A stretch of 64,000 nt of DNA from Dyella tabacisoli (lineage in GTDB: Bacteria > Pseudomonadota > Gammaproteobacteria > Xanthomonadales > Rhodanobacteraceae), in contig NZ_KZ857176.1 of the NCBI RefSeq assembly GCF_003350925.1, positions 310,001 through 374,000 of the forward strand. Reading direction: 5' to 3'. Position numbers and translations under genes: made by a program. Positions 42,873-51,341 of this stretch are shown here, in pieces. How positions within the stretch are numbered: the first letter of the stretch is position 1; each line of letters begins with the position of its first letter. The notes below the pieces were generated by a model, which was given only the letters and a program-made list of their open reading frames with translations, did not search any database and was not told the origin of the DNA.

Positions 42873-43430
42873 ATGAAACGATCATCGACGGCGGCCCTGT
42901 TGCTGATGGGGGTGACGCCACTGATGCTGACTGCTTGCGGCGGCGATAGCCATCCGGCGGCGGCGATCAAGGAACAGAGCTACGCCAACATCGCCTATTG
43001 CGCCGCTGCCGGTAACCCGCAGGCGGATTGCCAGCGTGCGTTCGACCAGGCACAGGAAAATTCGAACGCGGCGGCACCGCACTACAAGACCCGCGAAGAC
43101 TGCCTCAAGGAGTTCGGGCCGGACATGTGCCAGCCGCGCAGCGATGCGCACGAAGGCAGTTTCTGGGGGCCGGTGATGACCGGTTTTATCCTGGGGCGGA
43201 TGTTCGATGGCGGCTCTTCGCGTTATTACGGCGCCGAACCTTTGTATCGGCAGCGCGATGGCCAGGACTACCGGCCGTCTCCGGGTAGCTACGGCGGATC
43301 GTTTGGTTCGAGCCGGAGTGGAACCGGTAGCGTCGGCGGTTCGACTGACGCGGCGGGTAGCCGGGCGGTTACCGCCAGTCGCGGTGGCTTCGGTTCGGTA
43401 TCGGCCGCGCGCGGCGGCTGGGGCGGCTAA
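42873..43430 (+). CDS. yjfM: DUF1190 lipoprotein (YjfM/YgiB-like)
   Basis: A 185-residue exported lipoprotein with lipobox LTACG. The DUF1190 core follows: EQSYANIAYCAAAGNPQADC QRAF, HYKTREDCLKEFGPDMCQPR and SFWGPVMTGFILGRMF with its four conserved Cys. The last 80 residues are Gly/Ser-rich repeats (YGGSFGSSRSGTGSVGGS) ending GGWGG, which is unusually long. Members sit next to the YgiC/YjfC ATP-grasp ligase, and the Gly/Ser-rich tail could be a substrate for peptide attachment; this is inference. It is 19 bases after yjfK and 6 bases before yjfC. Confidence 0.85.
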   Translation: MKRSSTAALLLMGVTPLMLTACGGDSHPAAAIKEQSYANIAYCAAAGNPQADCQRAFDQAQENSNAAAPHYKTREDCLKEFGPDMCQPRSDAHEGSFWGPVMTGFILGRMFDGGSSRYYGAEPLYRQRDGQDYRPSPGSYGGSFGSSRSGTGSVGGSTDAAGSRAVTASRGGFGSVSAARGGWGG

Positions 43431-43436
43431 GCGATC

Positions 43437-44600
43437 GTGCAACGTATCGCTATCGCGCCTCGGGCGGATTGGAGGGCTACCGCCGACCGTTACGGTTTCA
43501 CGTTTTCGGTGATCGACGGCGAGCCCTATTGGGACGAGTCGGCGTATTACGCATTTACGCTGCAACAGATCGAGCAGGACATCGAAGCGCCGACCGGCGA
43601 GATTCACGAGATGGCGATGAGCCTGGTCTCCGAGGTGGTCAAAAGCGAAACGCTGCTGACCCGTCTGGCCATTCCCCGCACGCATTGGGATTGGATTGCG
43701 CGGAGCTGGCGCGAGGGTCACCCGCATCTTTACGGGCGCATGGATCTGGCCTACGACGGCAGCGGCCCGGCGAAACTCTACGAGCTTAATTACGACACGC
43801 CGACCTCGCTTTATGAGGCCGCGTTTTTTCAGTGGGTGTGGCTGGAAGAGCAAAAGCAGCGCGGCGCGTTACCTGCCGGCACGGATCAGTACAACCTGAT
43901 CCAGGAGTTGCTGGTGGCATCCTTCGGCGCGATCGCCAAAGTGCTGCCGCGTCCGCTGTACTTCAGTGCGGTCAGGGACAGCGCCGAAGATCAGGGCACC
44001 ATTGCCTACCTGCGAGATTGCGCCCATCAGGCCGGCCTCGATTCGGATTTGATCGCGGTTGAAGATATCGGCCTGTCCACACGCGGCGCCTTTACCGATC
44101 TCGAAAGCACGGTCATTGGTACCTTGTTCAAGCTGTATCCGTTGGAGCACATGTTCGAAGACCGTTACGGTCGCGATCTGCCGGCGTCCAACCTGCAACT
44201 TATTGAGCCGGCGTGGAAGGCGGTGCTGAGCAATAAAGGCATTCTTCCACTGTTGTGGGAGCGGCATGCCGGGCATCCCAACTTGTTGCCGGCATTCTTC
44301 GATACCACTGCGGCCGATGAGCTGCCGCCGGGCTGGGTACGCAAGCCTTTGCTGTCGCGCGAAGGTGCGAATATCGAGATGCGGCTGCCGGACGGTGAAT
44401 CGCTCAGTTCGGACGGCCCCTATAACGATGCGCCTTGCATCCGGCAGGCCTACCACCCACTGACGCGTTACAGCGGTGGTTACCCGCTTATCGGCAGTTG
44501 GGTCATTGCCGATCGTCCGGCAGGCATGGGCATTCGTGAGGATCGCGGCTTGATTACGCGGGACACATCCCGTTTCCTGCCGCACGTCATTCTTGCCTAA
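43437..44600 (+). CDS. yjfC: Glutathionylspermidine synthase-like ATP-grasp ligase (YjfC/YgiC)
   Basis: A 387-residue ATP-grasp enzyme. The GTG start at 43437 (MQRIAIAPRADWR) is 6 bases after the DUF1190 stop. Family marks are YWDESAYYAFTLQQIEQD, MDLAYDGSGPAKLYELNYDT PTSLYE, FFQWVWLEEQ, LEHMFEDRYG and the ATP-binding RKPLLSREGANIEMR and GSWVIADRPAGMGIREDRGL. The E. coli relatives lack glutathionylspermidine activity and are thought to ligate amines or amino acids to peptides. With PspA, DUF2170, DUF2491 and DUF1190 it forms a membrane-linked peptide-modification module. The amidase domain of true Gsp synthetase is absent, as expected. Confidence 0.9.
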   Translation: MQRIAIAPRADWRATADRYGFTFSVIDGEPYWDESAYYAFTLQQIEQDIEAPTGEIHEMAMSLVSEVVKSETLLTRLAIPRTHWDWIARSWREGHPHLYGRMDLAYDGSGPAKLYELNYDTPTSLYEAAFFQWVWLEEQKQRGALPAGTDQYNLIQELLVASFGAIAKVLPRPLYFSAVRDSAEDQGTIAYLRDCAHQAGLDSDLIAVEDIGLSTRGAFTDLESTVIGTLFKLYPLEHMFEDRYGRDLPASNLQLIEPAWKAVLSNKGILPLLWERHAGHPNLLPAFFDTTAADELPPGWVRKPLLSREGANIEMRLPDGESLSSDGPYNDAPCIRQAYHPLTRYSGGYPLIGSWVIADRPAGMGIREDRGLITRDTSRFLPHVILA

Positions 44601-44605
44601 ACAGT

Positions 44606-44815
44606 GGCTCCTCCCCTTAGCTCGTCCCGAAAAAGGGAGTTCCTTCGGTCGTAGGGGAGGCTGGGAGGGGGGGCTTTTCGCGGAGCTTTACCCCTCCCCA
44701 ACCCTCCCCTGCAAGCAGGGGAGGGGCATGATGGGGCGAGCCTTTTGCTCCTCTCCCTGCTTGTCCCGAGAAGGGACTTCCTTCGGTCGCAGGGGGATGT
44801 TGGGAGGGAGCCTGT
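44606..44815. repeat. GC-rich dispersed repeat, family A, copy 3 (double)
   Basis: Two tandem units fill the gap between the convergent yjfC and secreted-protein genes. Each has TCCCGA-AAAGGGA or TCCCGAGAAGGGA, then CTTCCTTCGGTCG and GGGGAGGCTGGGAGGGGG-type text, as in copies at 6631-6710 and 22251-22380. The many complementary C/G runs can form strong hairpins that could end both transcripts. Confidence 0.75.
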
Positions 44816-44818
44816 GGG

Positions 44819-45544
44819 TTACTGAATCGTCAGGTAGTAGGTGAACGTATTGGTCACGCCCATGGCGCTGGTCGTCTTGCGCACGATGGTATGCATGCCG
44901 GGCGAGAGCGGACGGAACATCATGTACCAGGCGTTGGAGATCACCGGTTGCCATGAGCCGGTGATGCAGGTGTCGAACATCGGTTGCAGGCTGGGGTCTC
45001 CCTTGAGGGAGAAGAGGTTTTCGGAAACATAGTGATAGTCCAGCGCGTCGTGGATCGGTACGCCATCCAGTGACACGTCGAGCGTCATCGTCATGAGATA
45101 AGTCTTGCTGTCGGCGACGAGGAAGTCGTACAGCGACTGACCCGGCTTCGGGCCAAAGTTCGGGTCGGGGCAGGGGTAGGTGTCGCTGACGAACTGGATG
45201 TCGAGCAAGATCGCCTTATCGCGCGGAATGGTGCAAGAGCGCACGAAGCTACCGGCCATCATCGAGGCGATCGGCGCGAGGAACCACACCGGTCCGTGTT
45301 GATCGACCGCGCAGTTGGCGCCGGTGGGGTCCATATAGGGGTTGCTGCCTACAGGCTGCGCATATATCCATTGCACGGAGCGGTCGCCCCAGCCGACGAT
45401 GCTTTTGTCGAACGGACGCGAATGTTTCGGGTAGAGCATGGGGTTGTGGTCGCCATGATCGAAGTCGAGCGATTGGGGTTCGGTTGCGCTCGCTGCTGTC
45501 ATCGTGAAGCAGGCCATAAGCAGGGTGCAGAGTGTCTTGTACAT
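44819..45544 (-). CDS. Secreted hypothetical protein
   Basis: A 241-residue exported protein. The ATG at 45544 (MYKTLCTLLMACFTMTAASA) gives a signal peptide and has GGAG upstream. The mature protein begins TEPQSLDFDHGDHNPMLYP and includes QWIYAQPVGSNPYMDPTGAN, several single Cys residues and a C-terminal strand NTFTYYLTIQ. The family is not recognised, although the opening and the long beta-rich region recall fasciclin-like or carbohydrate-binding secreted proteins of xanthomonads. It is divergent from the AraC-type regulator at 45864, which probably controls it. Confidence 0.7.
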   Translation of the reverse strand: MYKTLCTLLMACFTMTAASATEPQSLDFDHGDHNPMLYPKHSRPFDKSIVGWGDRSVQWIYAQPVGSNPYMDPTGANCAVDQHGPVWFLAPIASMMAGSFVRSCTIPRDKAILLDIQFVSDTYPCPDPNFGPKPGQSLYDFLVADSKTYLMTMTLDVSLDGVPIHDALDYHYVSENLFSLKGDPSLQPMFDTCITGSWQPVISNAWYMMFRPLSPGMHTIVRKTTSAMGVTNTFTYYLTIQ

Positions 45545-45863
45545 ACGATCCTCCATGTTGAAGTGAAGCGAAGGAAACACCGACGGGGAAATAGGTGTGG
45601 GGGCGGCGCCGTTTCGTCTTGTCGCGACTCCTCTTGCGGCAAGTGAGTCCAGCTTTGCGCATGCATGGCATGGGGCGCTTCCATAAACGTGCAAATGCAT
45701 GGGCGTGTTTATGGGGGGGCGTACGACGGGGCAACCCGCTTTCTTGTCACAACATGGCCCTGGCCGCTTCCAGATTCTTGCTACCGTTGCACGGCGAGTT
45801 CCATGGGCGGCGCGTCGGCGTATGATCGGCGGCGGACACCGGCGCTCTTTGGGGGGCACACGT
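45545..45863. promoter_or_regulatory. Divergent promoter region with inverted CCATAAAC motif
   Basis: Between the secreted-protein and AraC-type genes, CCATAAAC at 45681-45688 and GTTTATGG at 45707-45714 form an 8-bp inverted repeat with an 18-base spacer that contains CAAATGCATGGG. The left half recurs at 16771. Symmetric half-sites at this spacing suit a dimeric AraC regulator. Nothing else is recognised in these 319 bases. Confidence 0.5.
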
Positions 45864-46736
45864 ATGTCGATCATGCAGACCGTGTTGCGATCGTCGCACT
45901 TCATGGTTATCGACCATATTTGCAAGTATCCGCGCGTCGACTGTGGTTACGTTCAAGGCGGCGAGTCCGCCCGTTTTCTGTTTACTCGGCGCGGCTCGTT
46001 TGCGATGCATGCGCAAGGCAAGACCTATTTCGCGCGACCGGGCCAGGCGATCCTGTTGCAGAAGAACGTCGAGTACTACGTCTCACACCCGGACGCTGTC
46101 GGCTGCGACTGCTGCACCGATGTATTAGTCGACGACGCAATGTTGGACTCGCTCGGCATGGCCGTCGCTGCGACTCAACCATGCCAGGAGTTCGCTCACG
46201 ATCTGCAGTTTCAGAAAACCCATGTCGAGATGCTGCTGGGTCTTCAGCACAGTGCTAATGACGCGCAAGACGCCGAAGAAGTATTGCTGGACACGCTCGA
46301 CCATCTGTTGCACTCGCAGGCGTCCACCCGCCCGCATCCGCGATGCGCGGGAATGGCGCGGCAGGTGGCGCGAGTCGAAGAAGCCATCATCGGTCATACC
46401 GGGGAGAATCTGAGTATCGACGAGCTGGCCAAGTTGGCTGGCTGCTCGCCGTTTCATTTATGCCGGATCTTTCGCAGCAGCACCGGGCAGTCGTTACGGC
46501 AGTTTCGACTGCAGCAACGACTGGGTACGGCCGTGGGGCGTTTGGGCGAGGGTGAGGAGGATCTGGCCGCGCTCGCCTGCGACGTGGGCTTCAGCAGCCA
46601 CAGCCATATGACCGACGCGTTTCGTCTGGCTTTGGGAAAGTCGCCGAGAGAGCTGCGCGAGGAGTTGCGGCATAGCGACCTGCGGCGTTTGAAGAGACGT
46701 CTATACGCGGAGCGACGTGCGCCGATGCTTATGTAG
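45864..46736 (+). CDS. AraC-family transcriptional regulator
   Basis: A 290-residue regulator starting MSIMQTVL at 45864 behind GGGGGG. The N-terminal half is a cupin-like sensor (YVQGGESARFLFTRRGSFAM, ARPGQAILLQKNVEYYVSH) with a CDCC cluster near residue 92, possibly metal or redox sensitive. The C-terminal two helix-turn-helices are ENLSIDELAKLAGCSPFHLC RIFR and LAALACDVGFSSHSHMTDAF RLALGKSPRELR. The neighbouring divergent gene is its likely target, and the inverted repeat at 45681-45714 its likely site. The ligand is unknown. Confidence 0.87.
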   Translation: MSIMQTVLRSSHFMVIDHICKYPRVDCGYVQGGESARFLFTRRGSFAMHAQGKTYFARPGQAILLQKNVEYYVSHPDAVGCDCCTDVLVDDAMLDSLGMAVAATQPCQEFAHDLQFQKTHVEMLLGLQHSANDAQDAEEVLLDTLDHLLHSQASTRPHPRCAGMARQVARVEEAIIGHTGENLSIDELAKLAGCSPFHLCRIFRSSTGQSLRQFRLQQRLGTAVGRLGEGEEDLAALACDVGFSSHSHMTDAFRLALGKSPRELREELRHSDLRRLKRRLYAERRAPMLM

Positions 46737-46781
46737 CGCCTATGCTCGCAAAGACCTTCGAGCCTGTCTGACTTAAATCCC

Positions 46782-47396
46782 TCAGCAGGTTGCGCCGATC
46801 ATCCGCTGCCGCATCCAGCACGCAATGCTCATGCGATGACGCGTGGCCGGCAGCACTTCGTGTTCGAACTGCGCGGAGAGAAACAGCACCAGCGTACCTG
46901 CGCGCGGAAAAACGTCTTGATACGACTGATCGGCAAGGTAGAGCCGCAATGCGCCACCCTCAGCGTCCTGCCACGCATCATTGAGATAGAACACCGCCGA
47001 GATCACGCGGGCATCGTTGTTGCGCAGGCAGTCGAGGTGGCGCGCATAGCCGGCGCCCGGCGTATATACCGCGTAATGCGATTCGCTATCGACCAGGCCG
47101 AGCAGCAAGTTGCGACTGAGCGCAATCCGCAACACATCGATGCGATCGGCGAACGCCTGTTGCGGCGCGCTCAGCGCTTCAGGCAGAAACCAACGAGTAT
47201 GGTCGCCGCGCAATAGTGTGGCGGCGTGATCGGCGCCTACGCGGGCTGGCATCAGCAGCCGCGCGTCGTGCATGACCATGCACTCGGTCGCCAAGGCTTG
47301 CGTCTGGGCCGGCGACAGCAAGTTCGACACAACACACCAGCCGTGGGCGGCGAGTGCGTTCGTTGCCATATCGAACTCATGGGGCTGGGCATTCAT
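46782..47396 (-). CDS. 2-oxoglutarate/Fe(II)-dependent oxygenase (SM-20/prolyl hydroxylase-like)
   Basis: A 204-residue oxygenase. After an N-terminal helical part (FDMATNALAAHGWCVVSNLL) the iron-binding His and Asp are in YARHLDCLRNN, the second His in LSAQFEHEVLPA and the oxoglutarate-binding Arg in TRHRMSIACW, with AVFYLNDAWQDAEGGALRLY in between, the usual order of prolyl-4-hydroxylase-like domains. Length fits small bacterial members that hydroxylate protein side chains such as the elongation factor Tu or ribosomal protein families. A direct link with the hydroxyproline operon cannot be shown. A 277-base region before yjdM holds nothing recognisable. Confidence 0.85.
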   Translation of the reverse strand: MNAQPHEFDMATNALAAHGWCVVSNLLSPAQTQALATECMVMHDARLLMPARVGADHAATLLRGDHTRWFLPEALSAPQQAFADRIDVLRIALSRNLLLGLVDSESHYAVYTPGAGYARHLDCLRNNDARVISAVFYLNDAWQDAEGGALRLYLADQSYQDVFPRAGTLVLFLSAQFEHEVLPATRHRMSIACWMRQRMIGATC

Positions 47397-47673
47397 TGGA
47401 GGCCTTGGTCGTGCATGGAATCACGCCGCCGTCCCATCAGCACAGGACACTCTCGACTGAAAGCAATAAAGAGGATGACCCTGGGGCAGGCGCCGTACGG
47501 GCGCACATGTAAGGTAAACCGTTAGATTGCTGTCGCAGCATACGCTGAAACACGGCGCCGCCGTGGGAATGCCGTTCGGGCAAGCTGTTGCGGTGAACGG
47601 CTACCGCTTCAGCAGTAGATCGAACAGGCTCCTATAATGGCCGCCTTATTGACTGATTTTGCCGGACCCATCG

Positions 47674-48018
47674 ATGTCTGATATCCCCGCTTGCCCACTA
47701 TGCGCCATGGAAAACACCTATCCCGATGGCGACAACTACGTGTGTGCCGATTGCGGTCACGAATGGCCGATGGCAGCCGGCGCGGAAACGGTTGGCGCCG
47801 CAATGACCGTGCGGGACGTCAACGGCAATGTGCTCCATAGCGGCGACACGGTGACAGTCATCAAAGACCTCAAAGTGAAGGGCTCTTCGATTCCGTTGAA
47901 GCAGGGCACTGTTATCAAGAATATTCGCCTGGTCGACGGCGACGACGAGCATATCGAAGGTAACTCGGACAAGATCAAAGGGCTGGTGCTGAAGGTCTGC
48001 TTTCTGAAGAAGGCTTGA
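47674..48018 (+). CDS. yjdM: YjdM/PhnA-family zinc-ribbon protein
   Basis: A 114-residue protein of the alkylphosphonate-utilisation PhnA/YjdM family. The N-terminal zinc ribbon CPLCAMENTYPDGDNYVCADC (two CxxC pairs) precedes a small SH3-like barrel (VRDVNGNVLHSGDTVTVIKD LKVKG, QGTVIKNIRLVDGDDEHIEG). Despite the historical name it is not needed for phosphonate breakdown in E. coli and its role is unknown. The ATG at 47674 (MSDIPACP) is preferred over an earlier TTG. Confidence 0.92.
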   Translation: MSDIPACPLCAMENTYPDGDNYVCADCGHEWPMAAGAETVGAAMTVRDVNGNVLHSGDTVTVIKDLKVKGSSIPLKQGTVIKNIRLVDGDDEHIEGNSDKIKGLVLKVCFLKKA

Positions 48019-48031
48019 TAGCGGCCGGCTT

Positions 48032-48057
48032 GATGGAGGCAGGCTTGCTGCTCCATC
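48032..48057. terminator. Weak bidirectional stem-loop between yjdM and the kinase gene
   Basis: GATGGAG at 48032-48038 pairs with CTCCATC at 48051-48057, extended by GCAG/CTGC with one bulge. It lies between convergent genes and has no T-tract; termination is only likely by position. Confidence 0.35.
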
Positions 48058-48082
48058 GCTTCTTACGCAAGCTGGAGCGGCA

Positions 48083-49882
48083 TCATGCGATGCGCTCCAG
48101 TTTGCTCGAAACCATAGCTCCCACTGCATCGACGAGCCGAGCCGGTGCAAATGGTTTGGCCAGCACTTGCGTGATAAGCCCATGGGCTGGGCGAACGGCG
48201 GTAAGGCTTTCGTTGGCCGAGATAATGAGACAGTGCAGTGCGGGGTACATGCTGGTCACCTGCTCGATCACATCGTTTCCGGTCGCATCAGGAAGGTGAA
48301 AGTCGCTAATCAGCACATCGAGTTGTTCTGATTGCCGCGCGAGTTTGATAGCTTCTTTGTTGCTGCCCGCCGCTAGTACGCTGGCACCGGCGGCACGTAG
48401 CGCTTCGGCCAGCAACGCGCGTAGCGCTTCATCGTCCTCCACCAGCAATACATGCAAGCCGTCGATGGACACGATAGCCGAGCTTTCATTCTGGCCGTCG
48501 AAAAGCGGCAGATAGATGCGCAACGACGTACCTTGACCTTGCTCGCCGAGAACCTCGATACGGCCGCCGGCATCGTCGACAAAGCGCTTTACCACGGCCA
48601 GGCCGATACCCGAGCCGAGCCCTTCCGGTTTGGTCGTGTAGAACAGATCGAACAGGCGTTCGCGCACTTCGGCGCTCATGCCAAGGCCGTTGTCGGTCAA
48701 GCTGATAAGTGCATGCTCGCCTTCGGCGGTCGCCGCAATGGTGAACGTGCCGCCATCGGGCATGGCGTCGCGCGCGTTGGTGGCGATGTTCAATAGAGTC
48801 AGTTCGAGTTCGCTGCGATTGATATGCACTGGCAGTGCGTCGTCGGTCAGGTGAGTACGCAGTACCACACGCTTGCCGAAGATCTGCTGGATCAGCGGCA
48901 GCATGTCGCCGACCACTGTGCGCGTGTCGATTAATTCCAGCGTGCTGCTTTCATTGCGACCCAGGCTGAGGATGCGCCGAATCGCCATGGCGCCGCGTTG
49001 TGCCGCCAATTTGATGCCGTCCAGAGAATCGGTGGCAACGGGTAAGCTATCGCTTGCATCGGGTCGACTCGCATAGCCCATGATGACGCCGAGAATATTG
49101 TTGAAATCGTGTGCGATGCCGCTGGATATACGGCCGACCGCTTCGACTTTCTGCGATTGAATTAACTGCGCTTGCGAGCGTTCTTTTTCAAGAATCTCCT
49201 GCTGCAGTGTCTTTTGTATGCGCAGCAAGTCCTCACCGCGCAAGTTGGCCAGATTCAAGGTTTCGCGCAGCGCGGATACCGAGCGATCAAGAATCACGGC
49301 GACAATCACAAAGCCCAGACCACAACGGATGAAGTTGATGATCGCCATGGTGGTATTGCCGTCACCCTCGTAGTTATCCACCAGGGCACCCATGCCGAGC
49401 ATGGCCAGCATTGCCAGGGTGATCCCCCATAAGGCGCGACGCCCCATTAACAGGCCACCCAGCACGAGCGGATAGATTTGCGTGGCTTGAAGCGCCAGTT
49501 CAGCCTTCAGGCCGTGATGCCGATAGCTGATCGACATCAGTACCAGGGTGCCGGCGATGAAAAGCCCAGTCGAAAACTTGAAGCGGCCACGGCGCACCAA
49601 CCAGAAGCAGAACCAGAACAGGCTCATGGTGAACAGGTTGCGTACTTCAGACGGCCAGTCAATGGGCTGATTGCCCCGAGTGACCCAGTGCGGAATGATC
49701 GACAGCGGAAAAAAGATACATAAGATCAGCAGAAGAATCTGCAGCATCGGCGCATTGCGCCATTCCAGCGGATCATCGATCGGAACGTTGCGCAGCCAGC
49801 GCGCGAACCAGCGAAACGGATTGAGTGTGCGCGGTAACAGTTCGGCCGCGTGCGCCGCGTGAAATGGCGTGATTTCTGGCAC
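48083..49882 (-). CDS. Membrane hybrid sensor histidine kinase
   Basis: A 599-residue kinase. The GTG at 49882 (MPEITPFHAA) is chosen; a start at 50014 would give atypical sequence. About six transmembrane helices span residues 47-225 (MLQILLLILCIFF, FTMSLFWFCFWLV, LFIAGTLVLMSISY, ALWGITLAMLAMLGMGAL, FIRCGLGFVIVAVILD). Then come a coiled linker, a phospho-acceptor motif SSGIAHDFNNILG (His about 285), an ATPase domain with NIATNARDAM, LTDNGLGM and LGSGIGLAVVKRF, and a C-terminal receiver (LVEDDEALRALL, ISDFHLPDATG, AKPFAP). The receiver likely acts in phosphate flow control. It is divergent from an OmpR-type regulator gene and probably signals to it. Confidence 0.9.
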   Translation of the reverse strand: MPEITPFHAAHAAELLPRTLNPFRWFARWLRNVPIDDPLEWRNAPMLQILLLILCIFFPLSIIPHWVTRGNQPIDWPSEVRNLFTMSLFWFCFWLVRRGRFKFSTGLFIAGTLVLMSISYRHHGLKAELALQATQIYPLVLGGLLMGRRALWGITLAMLAMLGMGALVDNYEGDGNTTMAIINFIRCGLGFVIVAVILDRSVSALRETLNLANLRGEDLLRIQKTLQQEILEKERSQAQLIQSQKVEAVGRISSGIAHDFNNILGVIMGYASRPDASDSLPVATDSLDGIKLAAQRGAMAIRRILSLGRNESSTLELIDTRTVVGDMLPLIQQIFGKRVVLRTHLTDDALPVHINRSELELTLLNIATNARDAMPDGGTFTIAATAEGEHALISLTDNGLGMSAEVRERLFDLFYTTKPEGLGSGIGLAVVKRFVDDAGGRIEVLGEQGQGTSLRIYLPLFDGQNESSAIVSIDGLHVLLVEDDEALRALLAEALRAAGASVLAAGSNKEAIKLARQSEQLDVLISDFHLPDATGNDVIEQVTSMYPALHCLIISANESLTAVRPAHGLITQVLAKPFAPARLVDAVGAMVSSKLERIA

Positions 49883-50100
49883 TGGTTTTTCCCTGGGCGG
49901 ATCGATCTGATGTGATTGACCTGTTGCGGTCGAGTTGATGCGATCAGTCCAAAGGATGGCGCATGTGCGGATGGCCGGCAATGGATCTGTTGGTATGGGA
50001 TGCGATGACGCCATTGGGATTTGCTAAAGTTCGCGTTCTGGTGGGCACGGGCCACACGGTTGCGCCGTTGAGCGGAGCGCTCACAAAGTCGGGGGGCAAT

Positions 50101-50796
50101 ATGGATGACAGCAGTAAGCGCGGCGTACTCGTCGTCGAAGACGATGTGGAGCTGCGCGATCAGGTGCTGGTACCTGGTCTGATGGCATTTGGGTTCGACG
50201 TGGTCGGCGTGGGCACGGCTGCCGAGCTTTATCGCGCCATCGTCGGCAATCGTTTTCAGTTGATTGTTTTGGATGTCCGCCTGCCCGATGAAGATGGCTT
50301 CACGGTAGCGAATCATCTGCGCAGGATCTCGAACCTTGGCATCGTCATGCTTACCGGGCTCGATTCCACCGCGGATCACATACGTGGCCTGAAAGAAGGC
50401 GCGGATATCTATCTCACCAAACCGATCGATGTCGAGGTGCTTGCCGCTTCGCTGCACAGCCTGGCGCGCCGCATCGATGACGCACGGTCGCCTGCATCCG
50501 CGCCGCAAAGCTGGCGTCTGGAAGGTGGCGGGTGGCGATTGCTGGCGCCTAATGGTGTCTTGATCGCGCTATCGATGGCGGAGCGGTTGATCGTCAAGCG
50601 TCTGTTGGTATCGCCCGGCGAACCGGTCGCGCGCGATGTGCTGATCGACGAATTGGCTCTTCATGTCGAAGACTTCGATGCAAGCCGATTGGAAATGCTG
50701 ATTCATCGGCTGCGACGCAAGATTTCCCTCAAGGCCGGCCACGAATTGCCGCTGACCGTAGTGCGACGCGTGGGCTACATGCTGGCTTTCGACTAG
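50101..50796 (+). CDS. OmpR/PhoB-family response regulator
   Basis: A 231-residue regulator. The receiver domain has the acidic pair VVEDDVELRD, the phospho-acceptor in IVLDVRLPDEDGF (about Asp58) and the Lys in YLTKPID. The C-terminal winged helix is shortened but recognisable (LIALSMAERLIVKRLLVSPG, DFDASRLEMLIHRLRRKISL, VVRRVGYML). The ATG at 50101 begins MDDSSKRG. It is divergent from the hybrid kinase, 218 bases apart, and upstream of the giant repeat-protein operon on the same strand, so the latter may be one of its targets. Confidence 0.9.
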   Translation: MDDSSKRGVLVVEDDVELRDQVLVPGLMAFGFDVVGVGTAAELYRAIVGNRFQLIVLDVRLPDEDGFTVANHLRRISNLGIVMLTGLDSTADHIRGLKEGADIYLTKPIDVEVLAASLHSLARRIDDARSPASAPQSWRLEGGGWRLLAPNGVLIALSMAERLIVKRLLVSPGEPVARDVLIDELALHVEDFDASRLEMLIHRLRRKISLKAGHELPLTVVRRVGYMLAFD

Positions 50797-51341
50797 AAGC
50801 CGCTGTGGCGATTGCAATATTTTGAAATATTGCGAAAGGATATGAGATTGCGCGCGCCTCGCCGCTAGAACTAAAGTCGCGCCGCTCAGGGGGAGTCCAC
50901 TTGCTTCCCGCCGCGTCCGGTATGGACACGGAGGGAGGCGAGTGTCTAATTCCATCCATTCGCTGTCTATGTCGGCCCAATAACCGCAGACGATGGCCTT
51001 CGCCTATTTCTTAATAGACGTCGATGGCGCTACCCCTGGCAAACGCTTAGAAGCCCATACCTGGAGGTATGAGCTGCTCTCAGGGGTGGGGCAATCGCAC
51101 GAGGCTGAGACTAGAAGCGACGACGTAACAACGACAGTTGCAGAAGCGTTCTCGATGGACGCCTGCTAAACATTTATTCGTTGAATGCTTTCCTGCTTGC
51201 TGGGGAACGGGTGCGCTTGTGCCTGATTTTCCTCGGCGGTGGGCATGGTCGAGTGTTTCTTTTCTTCACTCCGCGCGATGCATTGGATTTGCCACGGCAG
51301 GCCTGCGCGCCTGCTGCACAAAGGCAGCGGGACTCGTACAT
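50797..51341 (+). promoter_or_regulatory. Leader region of the giant repeat-protein operon
   Basis: These 545 bases separate the response regulator from the giant gene. GCAATATTT and AAATATTGC form a 9-bp inverted repeat with a 2-base spacer at 50814-50833. CATACC-TGGA-GGTATG at about 51056-51071 is a small hairpin. The in-frame codons from 51138 to 51341 are not protein-like, so this stretch is best taken as untranslated leader. No known riboswitch is recognised and no clear promoter boxes are visible. Confidence 0.4.

Noticed and set aside
51085-51125. Possible TPP riboswitch (GGGGTGGGGC followed by GGCTGAGAC)
   Set aside because: The second conserved half (GAACCTGAT...) is missing and the downstream gene has no link to thiamine.
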